Source of the DNA: Chthonomonas sp.
GTDB taxonomy: Bacteria; Armatimonadota; Fimbriimonadia; Fimbriimonadales; Fimbriimonadaceae
Length of the DNA stretch: 64,000 bases
Assembly (NCBI GenBank): GCA_016788585.1
Contig: JAEURP010000026.1
Span: forward strand, 1 to 64,000
Reading direction: 5' to 3'
The position numbers were made by a program, and so were the translations under genes. The notes under the pieces are model-generated. The model was not told the origin of the DNA. It made no database searches and saw only the letters and a program-made list of their open reading frames with translations. Of the stretch, positions 35,483-44,705 are shown one piece after another. The first letter of the stretch is position 1, and every line of letters starts with the position of its first letter.

Positions 35483-35513
35483 GTTCGGGCGAGCCATTTT
35501 GGCTCGCCCGAAC
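35483..35513. terminator. Terminator hairpin between convergent genes
   Basis: A perfect 13-bp stem (GTTCGGGCGAGCC/GGCTCGCCCGAAC) with a 5-nt loop lies 5 bp after the dockerin gene stop and 23 bp from the end of the convergent STAS-like gene. On the minus strand it is followed by GCTTTT, on the plus strand by TGTT, so it may serve both directions. Confidence 0.75.
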
Positions 35514-35535
35514 TGTTCCGACGCCACTACTGTGA

Positions 35536-35871
35536 CTAGCTAGCGACGCGGAACTCCGATGAGTGAACGTGCCCCTCGAGAATCGCGCGAACATCGGCGC
35601 TCATGGCGGTCTCACGTTCGTCGGTGATGAGACTGAGGATTGCTCCCCGACCCGCGCAGAGGCCCCGGAGCTTCTCCAATTCCTCGAACGCGCCAGCAGC
35701 AAAGCGGGTCGCTCGAAAGGCATCAAGCTCAACGGTTGGCGAATGAGCTCCGATCTTGTCCAATAATTCGGTAATTTCATCAGTCAGGACGCAACCTTCG
35801 GCGTGCGTCACAACTCCTCCTAGGCCCGCGTAGACCGTGTTGTGTTCTTCATTCCAAGTCAAGATATACAT
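35536..35871 (-). CDS. Small STAS-like protein of unknown function
   Basis: From ATG 35871 it has 111 residues: MYILTWNEEHNTVYAGLGG, then ELDAFRATRFAAGAFEELEKL and ILSLITDER. The alternation of strands and helices resembles STAS/SpoIIAA-like or similar small alpha/beta proteins, but no key residue confirms this. GGGGG lies about 10 nt before this ATG. Starts further upstream (ATG 35925, TTG 35994) are possible. It is monocistronic between a terminator and a divergent esterase. Confidence 0.6.
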   Translation of the reverse strand: MYILTWNEEHNTVYAGLGGVVTHAEGCVLTDEITELLDKIGAHSPTVELDAFRATRFAAGAFEELEKLRGLCAGRGAILSLITDERETAMSADVRAILEGHVHSSEFRVAS

Positions 35872-36038
35872 GTTCTTTGGCTTCCCCCGGAGGACAATTT
35901 CCCCCCGCTGGGCAGAAGATTCCATCGCTGACGCACACCCCGAGACCACAGGTTTACTGGGCAACGAGAAAACGCGGAAGATGACTAGCGGCAAGCTTAC
36001 GGTTAGCTAGATTACGAGGCGGGTACCCTTTGGCCCGG

Positions 36039-36776
36039 ATGGTCGTGGCAGAGAATTACCGAAAGTGGCACAGCCCAAACCTTGGGTTTGAGACTCAAAT
36101 GATGAGTTTTGGAGATGCGGGAGTTCCGCTCATCCTATTCCCCACTTCGATGGGCGGATACAACCAAAACATTGACTTTGGGCTGGTTGGGGCGATTTAT
36201 CCGTTCATTGCCACTGGAAAGGTCAAGGTCTATTGCGTGGATGGCATCGACAAGCAGAGCTTCTACGCCTACGACATTCATCCTGCTCATCGCATCCATA
36301 ACCACATTTGCTACGACAAGATGATCCTGGAAGAGGTGCTGGGCATGGCTTACGAGGAGACCGGGCACTCGCGCGTAATGGTTGGAGGCTGTAGCTTTGG
36401 TGGCTACCATGCCGTTAACTTTGGGTTCCGTCACCCCGACCGGGTCCGTGAGGTCATCAGCATGGGCGGCGCCTTTGACATTAAGCAATTCTTTTACGGC
36501 TACTACAGCGAAGACGTGTACTTCAATAACCCCGTCGACTACATGTCCAACATGAGCGACCCCGGGCTTCTGGAGCTATTTCATCAAATGGGGATCATCT
36601 TAGGAACTGGGCACGAAGATATCTGCCGCCAAGACAACCACCGTCTGGCCCACATTCTGGGTTCGAAAGGCATTCCCCACTGGTGCGACGATCGTCCAGG
36701 CACTGGGCACGATTGGCCCTGGTGGCGCGTCATGCTGTTCGAGTACCTCGACCTCATTGTCCGCCGCATGGGCTAG
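36039..36776 (+). CDS. Alpha/beta-hydrolase, esterase family
   Basis: The 245-residue protein has the nucleophile elbow GGCSFGGYHAVN, a preceding strand PLILFPTSMGG and a late catalytic His in GTGHDWPWWRVM, as in the esterase D/antigen 85-type group. No signal peptide is seen. It hydrolyses an unknown ester. TACCCT preceded by GG (36024-36029) lies 9 nt before this ATG; the TTG at 36030 is too close to that box to be the start. It meets the D-aminopeptidase gene in a CTAG overlap. Confidence 0.8.
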   Translation: MVVAENYRKWHSPNLGFETQMMSFGDAGVPLILFPTSMGGYNQNIDFGLVGAIYPFIATGKVKVYCVDGIDKQSFYAYDIHPAHRIHNHICYDKMILEEVLGMAYEETGHSRVMVGGCSFGGYHAVNFGFRHPDRVREVISMGGAFDIKQFFYGYYSEDVYFNNPVDYMSNMSDPGLLELFHQMGIILGTGHEDICRQDNHRLAHILGSKGIPHWCDDRPGTGHDWPWWRVMLFEYLDLIVRRMG

Positions 36777-37618
36777 TCGTGACTCGACCGGCCCAACGAT
36801 CCGAGGCTAAAGACTGCCCAAGCCATTTGATGGGCTTGGGCATACGAATCTGCCGTGACCTCGACCGTATAGGAATCCGCACGAACGCAATTGGGCAAGC
36901 GAACCGCGACCAAGTCGGCTTCCTCGCTTCGGTTAAGCTCGATTGTAATCGTGGTCGGTGAATCGGGGAGCCAAGGATCCAATGTGCTGGCGGCGTTAAG
37001 GCCATCGAAGGCAGTCTTCTCGATCAGAGCTTCCGCATCGGAGGGATGCAAGCATTCGGCCATGTACCTTCCCATACCGGTCTTGACGCTCGCAGTGCGA
37101 ACCCCCGGCAACAATTCAAGCGCTTCCGCGCAGCCGGCAGCATCGCTAGAGACCGCGACCACGGGAACGTCGTAGCAACCTGCAACGCCCGCGCTCAGTG
37201 CGATTTCGCCCGCTGGCTTACCGTTGATTTTAAGCCGGTGCACGAATCCTGTAACCGTGTGTTCCATCACCGCGCCTTGCGTACCAGCCATAGCGTGATA
37301 ACCAATCAGCATTGCAGCGGCAAATGACCGATCGATTCCCGCCATCATTCCCTGCGAGCTGGCGCCATGCCCCGTGATAAGTCTGGTCCCTGGCTCTAAT
37401 TGATCAGCAAGGAGGTTTTTGCTGTTTCCATGGCTGTCCTTAACGACTATCTCGGTAGCACCGGCCTTTTTGGCTCCACGAATGGCGGAATTAACGTCTG
37501 CTGTCATCCGTTGACGGGCCCAAGCATAGTCGTAGTGCTCGCCATTGGGCCTCCCGCATTGTGACCAGCTAATAATTCCTGAAACTCCCTCAATATCTGC
37601 CGAGATATAGACCTTCAC
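36773..37618 (-). CDS. D-aminopeptidase of the DppA/M55 family
   Basis: The 281-residue enzyme starts MKVYISADIEGVSGI, the zinc-binding Asp/Glu motif of M55. It has VKDSHGNSKNL, ITGHGASSQGMM and IGYHAMAGTQGAVMEHT, which match the DppA decamer active site. DppA cleaves D-amino-acid peptides such as D-Ala-D-Ala, allowing peptidoglycan fragments to be reused. The start is GTG 37618, with TAAACT 6 nt upstream (37625-37630). It ends in a 4-bp overlap with the esterase. Confidence 0.93.
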   Translation of the reverse strand: MKVYISADIEGVSGIISWSQCGRPNGEHYDYAWARQRMTADVNSAIRGAKKAGATEIVVKDSHGNSKNLLADQLEPGTRLITGHGASSQGMMAGIDRSFAAAMLIGYHAMAGTQGAVMEHTVTGFVHRLKINGKPAGEIALSAGVAGCYDVPVVAVSSDAAGCAEALELLPGVRTASVKTGMGRYMAECLHPSDAEALIEKTAFDGLNAASTLDPWLPDSPTTITIELNRSEEADLVAVRLPNCVRADSYTVEVTADSYAQAHQMAWAVFSLGSLGRSSHD

Positions 37619-37624
37619 TTTACG

Positions 37625-37630
37625 AGTTTA
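37625..37630 (-). promoter_or_regulatory. Leaderless-type -10 box of the D-aminopeptidase gene
   Basis: TAAACT on the minus strand lies 6 nt before the GTG at 37618. TTGACG at 37650-37655 is a possible -35 with a long 19-bp spacer. Confidence 0.4.
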
Positions 37631-37667
37631 CGCCTCTGCTTCAATTCGGCGTCAAAAAGGGTAGCTT

Positions 37668-38852
37668 TTGAGGCAGTCCGGGCTTCATAATCTTCCCTTA
37701 GCAGTGGTCAGTTTGTACGAAATTCTCGGAGTCGCACCAAAAGCCAAATCGCAACAATTGCGCAACGCTTACCGCAAGCTGGCCCGAGCCTACCATCCCG
37801 ACATCAACCCAGACCCCAAAGCGCATGAAAAAATGGCGCTTATCAACACGGCGTTTGAGACATTGAGCGATCCGGCGCGCCGTATGGAGTACGACGCGTC
37901 GCTATTTGGAACCCCAGGTGCGGCTATTGTAACAACGACGAATGTCGCGGTGAAGGAGTCCGTGAGCGTTCGGCTTGCCCATCGGCTCAAGGACCACCGT
38001 ACTCCGATCTACTCGATTTCTTTTGAGCCCGACACTAACCGGTTGGTCAGCAGTTCCTTCGACAATCAGATTCTCTGGTGGAACGATGATTATTCGGTAC
38101 GCCGCTCTCTTCGGTTAGAGGGTGGTGTGGTAAATGTGGTCCACCCGGTCGGCGAAGACAATATTGTGGCGGCAGGCTGCTCTGAGAGCCTCATTTCGGT
38201 GTGGCAAATCAATAGCGGCGAAGTAGTAAGTTGGCGAAACAGCCCACTCGAGTGGATTTGCTGCGTCAGCGTCGCCCAAGATGGCAAGAACGTTGCCTTG
38301 GGATCAATTCACAACATCGTTCAGGTCTGCAAGACGGCAACCGGCGATGCGGCGTTTGTTGGGAACCAACACACGCAATCGGTTACGGCCGTGCAATGGT
38401 CGGCTGACGGAAAGTTCCTTGCAACGGGGTCGGCCGATGCCACTGTTAAGATATGGAGCGCCGTTACCGGCAAGTTGCTTCACAGTTTCAACTCAGTGCG
38501 CTCAACCGTAACCGCGCTCGCTTTCAGCTCCGATTCGCGAATGCTCGCGGTAGCATCGGTTGACCGATCGGTTCGTATTTTCCGCATGGGAGACTACGAT
38601 TTGGTCAAGACTTTCTTTGGTCACGATAAGCCCATCGAGTCGATTGCGTTTCACCCCGAGGGCCAACTATTGGCCAGCGCTGGTCGCGATGGAGTTGTCT
38701 ACCTTTGGAACGTCATGCAGGGCCGCGGGCACGGCAAAATCGAAGCATCGCCCCAACCCCTCAGCACCGTGACCTTCAGTCCTGACGGTCGGCGCCTCGC
38801 CACCGGTGGCTTGGATAAGATCATTCGAATCTACGAGCTGGCGTTTCAGTGA
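37668..38852 (+). CDS. J-domain protein fused to a seven-bladed WD40 propeller
   Basis: The 394-residue protein begins with a J domain (about 17-80: YEILGVAPKAKSQQLRNAYR, the HPD motif in AYHPDINPD, then DPARRMEYDASL). Residues about 105-394 form seven WD40 repeats that I can delimit one by one (for example FLATGSADATVKIWS and LLASAGRDGVVYLWN), enough for a closed propeller. The J domain would recruit and stimulate DnaK, while the propeller would choose the client. The start is uncertain: TTG 37668 has AAGGG upstream, GTG 37704 would also keep the J domain. It overlaps the next gene by 4 bp. Confidence 0.9.
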   Translation: MRQSGLHNLPLAVVSLYEILGVAPKAKSQQLRNAYRKLARAYHPDINPDPKAHEKMALINTAFETLSDPARRMEYDASLFGTPGAAIVTTTNVAVKESVSVRLAHRLKDHRTPIYSISFEPDTNRLVSSSFDNQILWWNDDYSVRRSLRLEGGVVNVVHPVGEDNIVAAGCSESLISVWQINSGEVVSWRNSPLEWICCVSVAQDGKNVALGSIHNIVQVCKTATGDAAFVGNQHTQSVTAVQWSADGKFLATGSADATVKIWSAVTGKLLHSFNSVRSTVTALAFSSDSRMLAVASVDRSVRIFRMGDYDLVKTFFGHDKPIESIAFHPEGQLLASAGRDGVVYLWNVMQGRGHGKIEASPQPLSTVTFSPDGRRLATGGLDKIIRIYELAFQ

Positions 38853-40450
38853 TCGCCCTCCTCCTTTCGACCTTAGACCACTTCATCGATTCAGGTAGCG
38901 TCGAGCGCCATATCAGGATTCTCGCCTCACCGCAGATGGAGGGACGAATGACGCTTTCCAGCGGGATGCTCGAATCATCTCGATACATTGCGTCGGAGAT
39001 GAGTCGCATCGGATTGAAGCCCGGTGGATCCGATGGTTACTTCGACCCCTTCACTGTAACCGTAGGTCAGCGCCCAGGAAAGCTCAATACGGCCCGATTT
39101 TGGGGTGAGAATTTCTCATTGCCACTCTCTCTCGGTCGGGACTTCACCCCAGTTTATGGAAGCAAGACTCAAACGTTGTTGACAGCGCCCGTCGTATGGT
39201 TGGAAGACTCGAAGGGCGTCGAGGGCAAATGGGTCGCCCTACCTCGCACTTCGACGGGAGAGCTTCCGCGACTCCGGAAAGAGGGCGCACGCGGATTTGT
39301 TTTGGTGGGTCAAACTCAGCCCAATGGTCTCGAACTCCCGCTTCCGACCCGCACTCACGGCGTCTCGTCCAGCATCGACGCGCCGGTCCTCGCCATAACT
39401 CAATCCGTTTGGGAGCTGGTCAAACCCCACCTCAGTGGGCTTCGGTTGCGGGCCAGCACAGACCTTCAGCCGAATGAAGGCCAAGCGCGAAACGTCATTG
39501 GCGTTTTGCCTGGAAATGATCCGATCTTGAGGGATGAAGTGATCATTGTCGGCGCCCACTATGATCACCTCGGCTACGGCGAAGTGGGTTCGAGAACCGG
39601 ACATCCCCTCCCTCACCTCGGGGCCGATGATAATGCCAGCGGGACTGGGGGCGTGATCGCCCTTGCCGAGACGTTTGCGCGGTCGAAGGCCAACCGACGA
39701 ACCATCATCTTTCAGGCCTACAGCGGAGAAGAACTCGGGTTGCTTGGCTCCCGCGCATGGGTGGCTGCCAATTCCAATACGATTGCAAGAACCCATTTCA
39801 TGGTTAACATGGACATGATTGGTCGGTTGCGGGATTCTGAAGGACTGACTGTTTTTAGCGTCGATACCGCCGCGCCATTTTCGCAGATTCTAGCCAGTGT
39901 CCAAGTGCCTGGGCTTCACCTGAAACCTGTTCTTTCAACACCCGGCAATAGCGATCATGCATCCTTTGTCGCAGCTCGGGTACCCAGCCTGTTCTTCAAT
40001 ACGGGTTTGCATGCCGAGTACCACACCGAAGCCGATGTTTCAGCGACGATCAATTTTAAGGGCGTCGGTCTGGTGCTCGAGGCCGTAAGCCAAACAATTC
40101 TGAAGGTCGATGCGCTGAATGGTCGTCTTGTTTTTGTTGGCAAGCCCGTTCAAGGCGGCGGCGATCCAGGCACTTCTCGACGCGTGCGAGTCGGGTTCAT
40201 CCCTGATATGGGGGCCGAGGACCCGCGAGGATTGCGGCTATCGGGTGCAAGTCCGGGTTCACCTGCCGAAGTGGCAGGAATCAAAGCAGGAGATATTCTC
40301 GTTGCTTTCGACGGTAAGCCAATCATGGACATCAACGACTTGCAGGACGCGTTGGTTGGTGCCAAAGCTGGATTTACGGTCAAGGTTAAGATCATCCGGG
40401 GCGATGTCACTCTCGAATTAGACGTCACACCATCTGCGCCACAATCTTAG
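38849..40450 (+). CDS. M28 family metallopeptidase with C-terminal PDZ domain
   Basis: The 533-residue protein starts at GTG 38849. The M28 domain has zinc ligands in VGAHYDHLGYG, LGADDNASGTGG and YSGEELGLLGS, and later VNMDMIGR and NSDHASF. A PDZ domain closes the chain (about 440-530: SPAEVAGIKAGDILVAFDGK). A protease-associated insert lies around 120-210. The short hydrophobic N-terminus is at most a weak export signal. M28 enzymes are aminopeptidases. GTGA overlap couples it to the J-domain protein, hinting at a protein quality-control pair. Confidence 0.9.
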   Translation: MIALLLSTLDHFIDSGSVERHIRILASPQMEGRMTLSSGMLESSRYIASEMSRIGLKPGGSDGYFDPFTVTVGQRPGKLNTARFWGENFSLPLSLGRDFTPVYGSKTQTLLTAPVVWLEDSKGVEGKWVALPRTSTGELPRLRKEGARGFVLVGQTQPNGLELPLPTRTHGVSSSIDAPVLAITQSVWELVKPHLSGLRLRASTDLQPNEGQARNVIGVLPGNDPILRDEVIIVGAHYDHLGYGEVGSRTGHPLPHLGADDNASGTGGVIALAETFARSKANRRTIIFQAYSGEELGLLGSRAWVAANSNTIARTHFMVNMDMIGRLRDSEGLTVFSVDTAAPFSQILASVQVPGLHLKPVLSTPGNSDHASFVAARVPSLFFNTGLHAEYHTEADVSATINFKGVGLVLEAVSQTILKVDALNGRLVFVGKPVQGGGDPGTSRRVRVGFIPDMGAEDPRGLRLSGASPGSPAEVAGIKAGDILVAFDGKPIMDINDLQDALVGAKAGFTVKVKIIRGDVTLELDVTPSAPQS

Positions 40451-40451
40451 T

Positions 40452-41543
40452 GTGAATCCGTACCCGCGAACTTGGATAGAAATCGACCTCGCGGCGCTGG
40501 GTCACAATCTCGACCACGTCCGTCATTTGCTTCCGGCGGGTTGTCGATTGGCACTGGTGGCGAAGGCCGATGCTTATGGCCATGGTCTCATACCCATCGC
40601 CAGAACCGCCGCGCATGGACATGCCGATTGGCTCTGTGTGGCTACGATTCAGGAAGGATTAGCTGTAAGAGAGGCTGGGATCGATATTCCTGTTCTCGTC
40701 ATTTCCCCAATTCTGGCCATTGAAGCCGAACAGGCGGTTTACTATGATCTTCGGGTCGTTGTGGAGTCATTGGAGGTGGCAGCCGCTCTGTCGAAAGCAG
40801 CCGCAGGCCAAGGCAAGAGGGCAATAATTCACCTCGAAGTTGATACCGGGCTGAGCCGATTTGGTTGCAATCCCGAGGAACTATGCGCCCTTGCCGACAC
40901 CATTAGGGCCCTGCCATCTGTCGAATTGGAGGGCCTGTGCCAACATTTCGTGGATTCTGGGCTCAACCCAGAACGAACCCAGGCCCAGGCACGGGAATTT
41001 GATGAACTCGCCCAGAGGGTAGGTCCTGTGAAATTGACACATGCTTGCAATAGCGCCGGAATCTTCGCCGCACCTCGAGAGTGTCGAGACATGGTACGGA
41101 TCGGCATCCTGGCTTATGGTATTGACCCTAATGACCTGACCCAAAGCCGCCTCGCGCCGGTTCTTGCCTGGAATGCCAGAGTAACGGCCCTCCGAACGGT
41201 GCCTTCGGGCGCAACCGTAAGCTACAGCGAGACTTATGCTTGCAAACGAGAAACGGTCATTGCAACTCTAGGGGTCGGGTACGGCGACGGTTATCCTCGC
41301 GCGCTTTCAAACAAGGGCATCGTCAGCATTCACGGAGAGCTCGCACCCGTCATTGGCTTGGTCTGCATGGACCAGCTTCTTATCGATGTCACGGATGTTC
41401 CAAAGACTAAGATTGGAGATGTTGCCCAGTTGATCGGGCCCGATGTTTCCGTAGAGAAGCTGGCCCAACTTGCCAATACGAATTGCCACGAGATCACCAC
41501 TCGAATCATGGGGCGGGTACCCCGGCGCTACTCAGGATTCTGA
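40452..41543 (+). CDS. alr: Alanine racemase
   Basis: This 363-residue PLP enzyme converts L-Ala to D-Ala for peptidoglycan. The PLP lysine is K38 in VAKADAYGHG and the second catalytic residue is the Tyr in VSYSETYACKRE. CMDQLLIDVTD and the C-terminal beta domain are present. It starts at GTG 40452, one base after the M28 peptidase stop, so the three genes from 37668 form one operon. Its 3' end overlaps mntR by 16 bp tail to tail. Confidence 0.96.
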   Translation: MNPYPRTWIEIDLAALGHNLDHVRHLLPAGCRLALVAKADAYGHGLIPIARTAAHGHADWLCVATIQEGLAVREAGIDIPVLVISPILAIEAEQAVYYDLRVVVESLEVAAALSKAAAGQGKRAIIHLEVDTGLSRFGCNPEELCALADTIRALPSVELEGLCQHFVDSGLNPERTQAQAREFDELAQRVGPVKLTHACNSAGIFAAPRECRDMVRIGILAYGIDPNDLTQSRLAPVLAWNARVTALRTVPSGATVSYSETYACKRETVIATLGVGYGDGYPRALSNKGIVSIHGELAPVIGLVCMDQLLIDVTDVPKTKIGDVAQLIGPDVSVEKLAQLANTNCHEITTRIMGRVPRRYSGF

Positions 41544-41941
41544 GCCAAGCGATCACGTATTGCGTTGATTGTTGCTTCACTAACGTGATGCTCGATGCCT
41601 TCAGCATCAAGTTCTGCTTGCTCTTGAGGAACCCCCATAGCTACCAAGAAACGCACGACAGCTTCATGACGGACGCGGCAGGACTCGGCTAGTGTCCGCC
41701 CCTTCTCTGTGAGCTGTACAGGACGATAGGGCGTGAGCTTAACAAGGCCTTCCGCCTCCAATCGGCGTAACGATTTGAAGGCAGTGGGATGAGCGACGCC
41801 CAGGCGCCTGGCGATTTCGGTCAACTTGGCATCTCCATCCTCATCAATGAGATCCAAGATGGCCTCAACGTAGTCCTCTACCAACTCAGCGCGGTGAGCA
41901 TCGCGAGTTTGAATATATCTTGCCGACTCCTTATCGCGCAT
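41528..41941 (-). CDS. mntR: DtxR/MntR family metal-dependent repressor
   Basis: The 137-residue protein has the winged helix (LTEIARRLGVAHPTAFKSLRRLEAEGLV) and the metal-binding, dimerisation helix (VRHEAVVRFLVAMGV, AEGIEHHVSE). It lacks the SH3-like third domain, as MntR does. With Mn(II) bound it should repress mntH, which is divergent across 81 bp containing two operator-like repeats. TATGAT at 41947-41952 lies 5 nt before its ATG, so mntR is probably leaderless and autoregulated from the repeat at 41953-41968. Confidence 0.92.
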   Translation of the reverse strand: MRDKESARYIQTRDAHRAELVEDYVEAILDLIDEDGDAKLTEIARRLGVAHPTAFKSLRRLEAEGLVKLTPYRPVQLTEKGRTLAESCRVRHEAVVRFLVAMGVPQEQAELDAEGIEHHVSEATINAIRDRLAQNPE

Positions 41942-41952
41942 TTATTATCATA

Positions 41953-41968
41953 TTAGCCTTGGCTACAA
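41953..41968. promoter_or_regulatory. Operator-like repeat 1, probable MntR site
   Basis: TTAGCCTTGGCTACAA contains the palindrome TAGCC-TT-GGCTA and is repeated 50 bp downstream. It lies directly behind the mntR -10 box and upstream of the mntH -10, where bound repressor would block both. Confidence 0.6.
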
Positions 41969-41984
41969 CAAAGTTGCAAATCTG

Positions 41985-41993
41985 TGCTAGAAT
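41985..41993 (+). promoter_or_regulatory. Extended -10 promoter of mntH
   Basis: TGCTAGAAT is an extended -10 (TG-N-TAGAAT) between the two operator-like repeats. Transcription would start near 42000, just before repeat 2. Confidence 0.5.
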
Positions 41994-42002
41994 ATCATAA
42001 AT

Positions 42003-42018
42003 TTAGCCAAGACTACAA
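42003..42018. promoter_or_regulatory. Operator-like repeat 2, probable MntR site
   Basis: TTAGCCAAGACTACAA differs from repeat 1 at three of 16 positions. It ends 4 bp before the mntH ATG and covers the predicted start of transcription. Confidence 0.55.
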
Positions 42019-42022
42019 AACT

Positions 42023-43417
42023 ATGCCTGAACCAGCCGCTGAACAGTTCCGCTCTCTGCCTGAAGCATTTCGGTCAGTACCTATTCCAAAGTCTGGGTCT
42101 TGGCTACGCCGATTTCTCGCCTTTGCGGGGCCGGGATATCTGGTCAGCGTCGGCTACATGGACCCTGGAAACTGGGGCACGGATTTGGCCGGAGGCTCAA
42201 AGTTCGGCTATGCGCTTCTTTGGGTGATCCTCGCCTCGAATTTGATGGCGCAATTCCTTCAGGTCCTGTGCGCCCGGCTCGGATTGGTCACTGGCAAAGA
42301 CCTTGCGATGGCTTGCCGTGACTACTTCCCTAAGCCGGTTGCGGGTGTTCTCTGGTTTCTATGCGAGATTGCGATCATCGCTTGCGACTTGGCTGAGGTG
42401 ATCGGCGCGGCCATTGCCTTGAACCTGCTCTTTGGCATACCGCTGATGGCAGGCGTCCTCATAACCGCCGCTGACGTTCTGCTCCTGCTCGCCCTGATGC
42501 AGTTCGGATTCCGGAAGATCGAGGCCATTGTGATCGCGTTGGTCGCCACGGTTTTTGGTTGCTTTGTTGTGCAAATGTACATGGCAAAGCCCGATATGCC
42601 GAGCGTGTTTCGCGGCATGCTGATCCCATCGATGCCGAACAATGAGGCCCTCTTGATTTCATTGGGAATCCTTGGGGCCACGGTGATGCCGCACAATTTG
42701 TACCTCCACAGCAGCATCGTGCAGACGCGCCGCACTGAAGAAGGCGAGGCGGGGCTCAAGGACTCGATTCGATTTAACACGACTGACACGATCGTTGCTC
42801 TCAGCCTAGCCTTCTTCGTCAACGCCGCAATCCTCATGCTCGCGGCCGCCGTGTTTTGGCAAAACGGGGTCCAGATCGAAAAGATGGAAGACGCTCACAT
42901 GCTGCTCTCTGGTGTCCTCGGCGGGGCCAGCGCTACTGTTTTTGCAGTTGCGCTCCTCGCCTCGGGACAGAGTAGTACGATCACCGGGACCTTGGCCGGC
43001 CAGATCGTCATGGAAGGGTTCCTAAGGATCAAGATCAAACCATGGGTGCGCCGGATTCTCACCAGAGGAATCGCGATCGTTCCGGCCCTCATCCTGATCA
43101 GGGCCACTGGCGGACAAGAGACCATTCAACTTCTTGTTCTCTCTCAGGTCGTGCTTTCCATGCAATTGCCTTTCGCCATCTTCCCTCTCGTTGCCTTTAC
43201 GAGCAACCGCGAGAAGATGGGAGCGTATGTCAATGCTCCATGGGCAAAGTGGGTCGGCTATACCATCGCAACAATGATCTCAGGGCTTAACATATGGCTT
43301 CTCGACCAGACCGTCGGCCGACCTTGGGTCGTCGGTGGACTCATCGCCATGGGGGTCTTTGCCGCCTGGGTTAAGTTTGTGTACTTACCTAAGCAACGCT
43401 CTATTGAGGCGTCGTAA
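42023..43417 (+). CDS. mntH: NRAMP-family manganese transporter
   Basis: From ATG 42023 it is a 464-residue proton-coupled Mn(II) importer with about eleven membrane helices. The metal-binding DPGN is at 47-50 ([11 protein letters not shown]) and the second metal motif is in [11 protein letters not shown]. The Met 13 codons earlier in the frame lies upstream of the predicted transcript start, so it was rejected. Regulation by MntR through the two 16-bp repeats is strongly suggested by position. Its 3' end overlaps serS by 17 bp tail to tail. Confidence 0.95.
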   Translation: MPEPAAEQFRSLPEAFRSVPIPKSGSWLRRFLAFAGPGYLVSVGYMDPGNWGTDLAGGSKFGYALLWVILASNLMAQFLQVLCARLGLVTGKDLAMACRDYFPKPVAGVLWFLCEIAIIACDLAEVIGAAIALNLLFGIPLMAGVLITAADVLLLLALMQFGFRKIEAIVIALVATVFGCFVVQMYMAKPDMPSVFRGMLIPSMPNNEALLISLGILGATVMPHNLYLHSSIVQTRRTEEGEAGLKDSIRFNTTDTIVALSLAFFVNAAILMLAAAVFWQNGVQIEKMEDAHMLLSGVLGGASATVFAVALLASGQSSTITGTLAGQIVMEGFLRIKIKPWVRRILTRGIAIVPALILIRATGGQETIQLLVLSQVVLSMQLPFAIFPLVAFTSNREKMGAYVNAPWAKWVGYTIATMISGLNIWLLDQTVGRPWVVGGLIAMGVFAAWVKFVYLPKQRSIEAS

Positions 43418-44681
43418 GCAGGTCGGTTCCTAGGTAGCGTTTCAATGGGTCCGGGATCGAAACCGAGCCATCCGCGTGCTGATACGTCTCGACAAGGGCG
43501 CTGAAGAGCCTCGGGGTCGCCAGCCCAGAGCCATTGAGAATATGAACAAACTCGGTTGGGCCTCCTTGCTCGCGCTTAAACCTAATCTTGGCACGTCGTG
43601 CCTGGTAGGCTTCGAAATTCGTAACGCTGCTAATCTCCAAGTACCGACCGACGCCCGGCGACCAGACCTCGAGGTCATAGCACTTGCAACCCTTTTCGCC
43701 CATATCGCCGGTGCAAAGGAGCACTACCCTGTAGTGCAATCCAAGGTCTCGCAATACTTGTTCCGCGTCGGCAAGCATCGATTCGTGCTCGTCATAACTT
43801 AGCTCTGGCAAGCAGAACTTAACCAATTCGACCTTATCGAATTGGTGGATGCGTAGCAACCCGCGAGTGTCCTTGCCGGCTGCCCCAGCTTCCCGTCTGA
43901 AGCACCCCGAGTAAGCGGCGTACTTGATCGGCAATTGCCACATCTCCAAGATTTCATCTCGGTGAACATTGGTCACGGGCACTTCCGCGGTTGGAACGAG
44001 GTAAAGATTGTCCTGGGTTTTGTAAAGGTCCTCTTCGAACTTCGGAAGATTCCCCGTCCCGATCAACGATTCGGCATTGACGAGATAGGGTGGATAGACT
44101 TCCGAGTACCCGCGACTTTCGGTCTGAAAGTCGATCATGTAACTAATCAAAGCCCGTTGAAGCTTTGCGCCCATGCCAACGTACACTGGAAAGCCGCTTC
44201 CGCTGATCTTGGCTCCTGCCGGAAAGTCGAGAAGCTTGAGACTCTCTCCCAGTTCCCAGTGCGGCTTTGGCTCAAAAGCAAACTCCGGCTTTTCCCCCCA
44301 AGTCCTGACGACAACATTGTCGTTCTCATCCTTCCCATCCGGAACCGACTCATGCGGCAGATTGGGGAACAGCAACTCTAGGTTTGTAATGTGAGCTTCT
44401 AAATCCCGCTCGCGCCCTTCGAGGTCCTGAATCTGTTGTTTGAGTTCTCCTGTTTCGGCTTTGGCGGATTCAGCTTCTTCCTTCTTGCCCTGTCCCATCA
44501 GCATGCCAATGGCCTTACTCTTCTCATTCATCGCCTTTCTGAGATCGTCGAGTTGGGTCTTAAGAGATCGAAATTCGGAGTCAGCGGCGAGAAACTCCTG
44601 GGCCGGAACCTCTACTCCCTTTCGGCGAGCCTGGGCAACAACAAAGTCCATCTGCTCGCGGAGCAGTTTTCGATCAAGCAT
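43401..44681 (-). CDS. serS: Seryl-tRNA synthetase
   Basis: This 426-residue class II synthetase charges tRNA-Ser, one of which is at 28486. The N-terminal coiled-coil arm (about 30-100) recognises the long variable arm. Motif 2 ([20 protein letters not shown]) and motif 3 ([16 protein letters not shown]) are intact. TACAAT at 44689-44694 lies 7 nt before the ATG, so there is no room for a T-box leader. Confidence 0.97.
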   Translation of the reverse strand: MLDRKLLREQMDFVVAQARRKGVEVPAQEFLAADSEFRSLKTQLDDLRKAMNEKSKAIGMLMGQGKKEEAESAKAETGELKQQIQDLEGRERDLEAHITNLELLFPNLPHESVPDGKDENDNVVVRTWGEKPEFAFEPKPHWELGESLKLLDFPAGAKISGSGFPVYVGMGAKLQRALISYMIDFQTESRGYSEVYPPYLVNAESLIGTGNLPKFEEDLYKTQDNLYLVPTAEVPVTNVHRDEILEMWQLPIKYAAYSGCFRREAGAAGKDTRGLLRIHQFDKVELVKFCLPELSYDEHESMLADAEQVLRDLGLHYRVVLLCTGDMGEKGCKCYDLEVWSPGVGRYLEISSVTNFEAYQARRAKIRFKREQGGPTEFVHILNGSGLATPRLFSALVETYQHADGSVSIPDPLKRYLGTDLLTTPQ

Positions 44682-44688
44682 TTCGGAG

Positions 44689-44694
44689 ATTGTA
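44689..44694 (-). promoter_or_regulatory. Leaderless-type -10 box of serS
   Basis: TACAAT on the minus strand lies 7 nt before the ATG at 44681. The gap CTCCGAA has no ribosome binding site. Confidence 0.45.
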
Positions 44695-44705
44695 CTCGGC
44701 AGACC

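Noticed and set aside
41984-42022. Upstream ATG for mntH at 41984
   Set aside because: It would place the promoter and the second operator-like repeat inside the coding sequence and adds 13 residues not expected in NRAMP proteins.
44682-44705. T-box or other leader control of serS
   Set aside because: The -10 box is 7 nt from the start codon, so there is no leader to fold.
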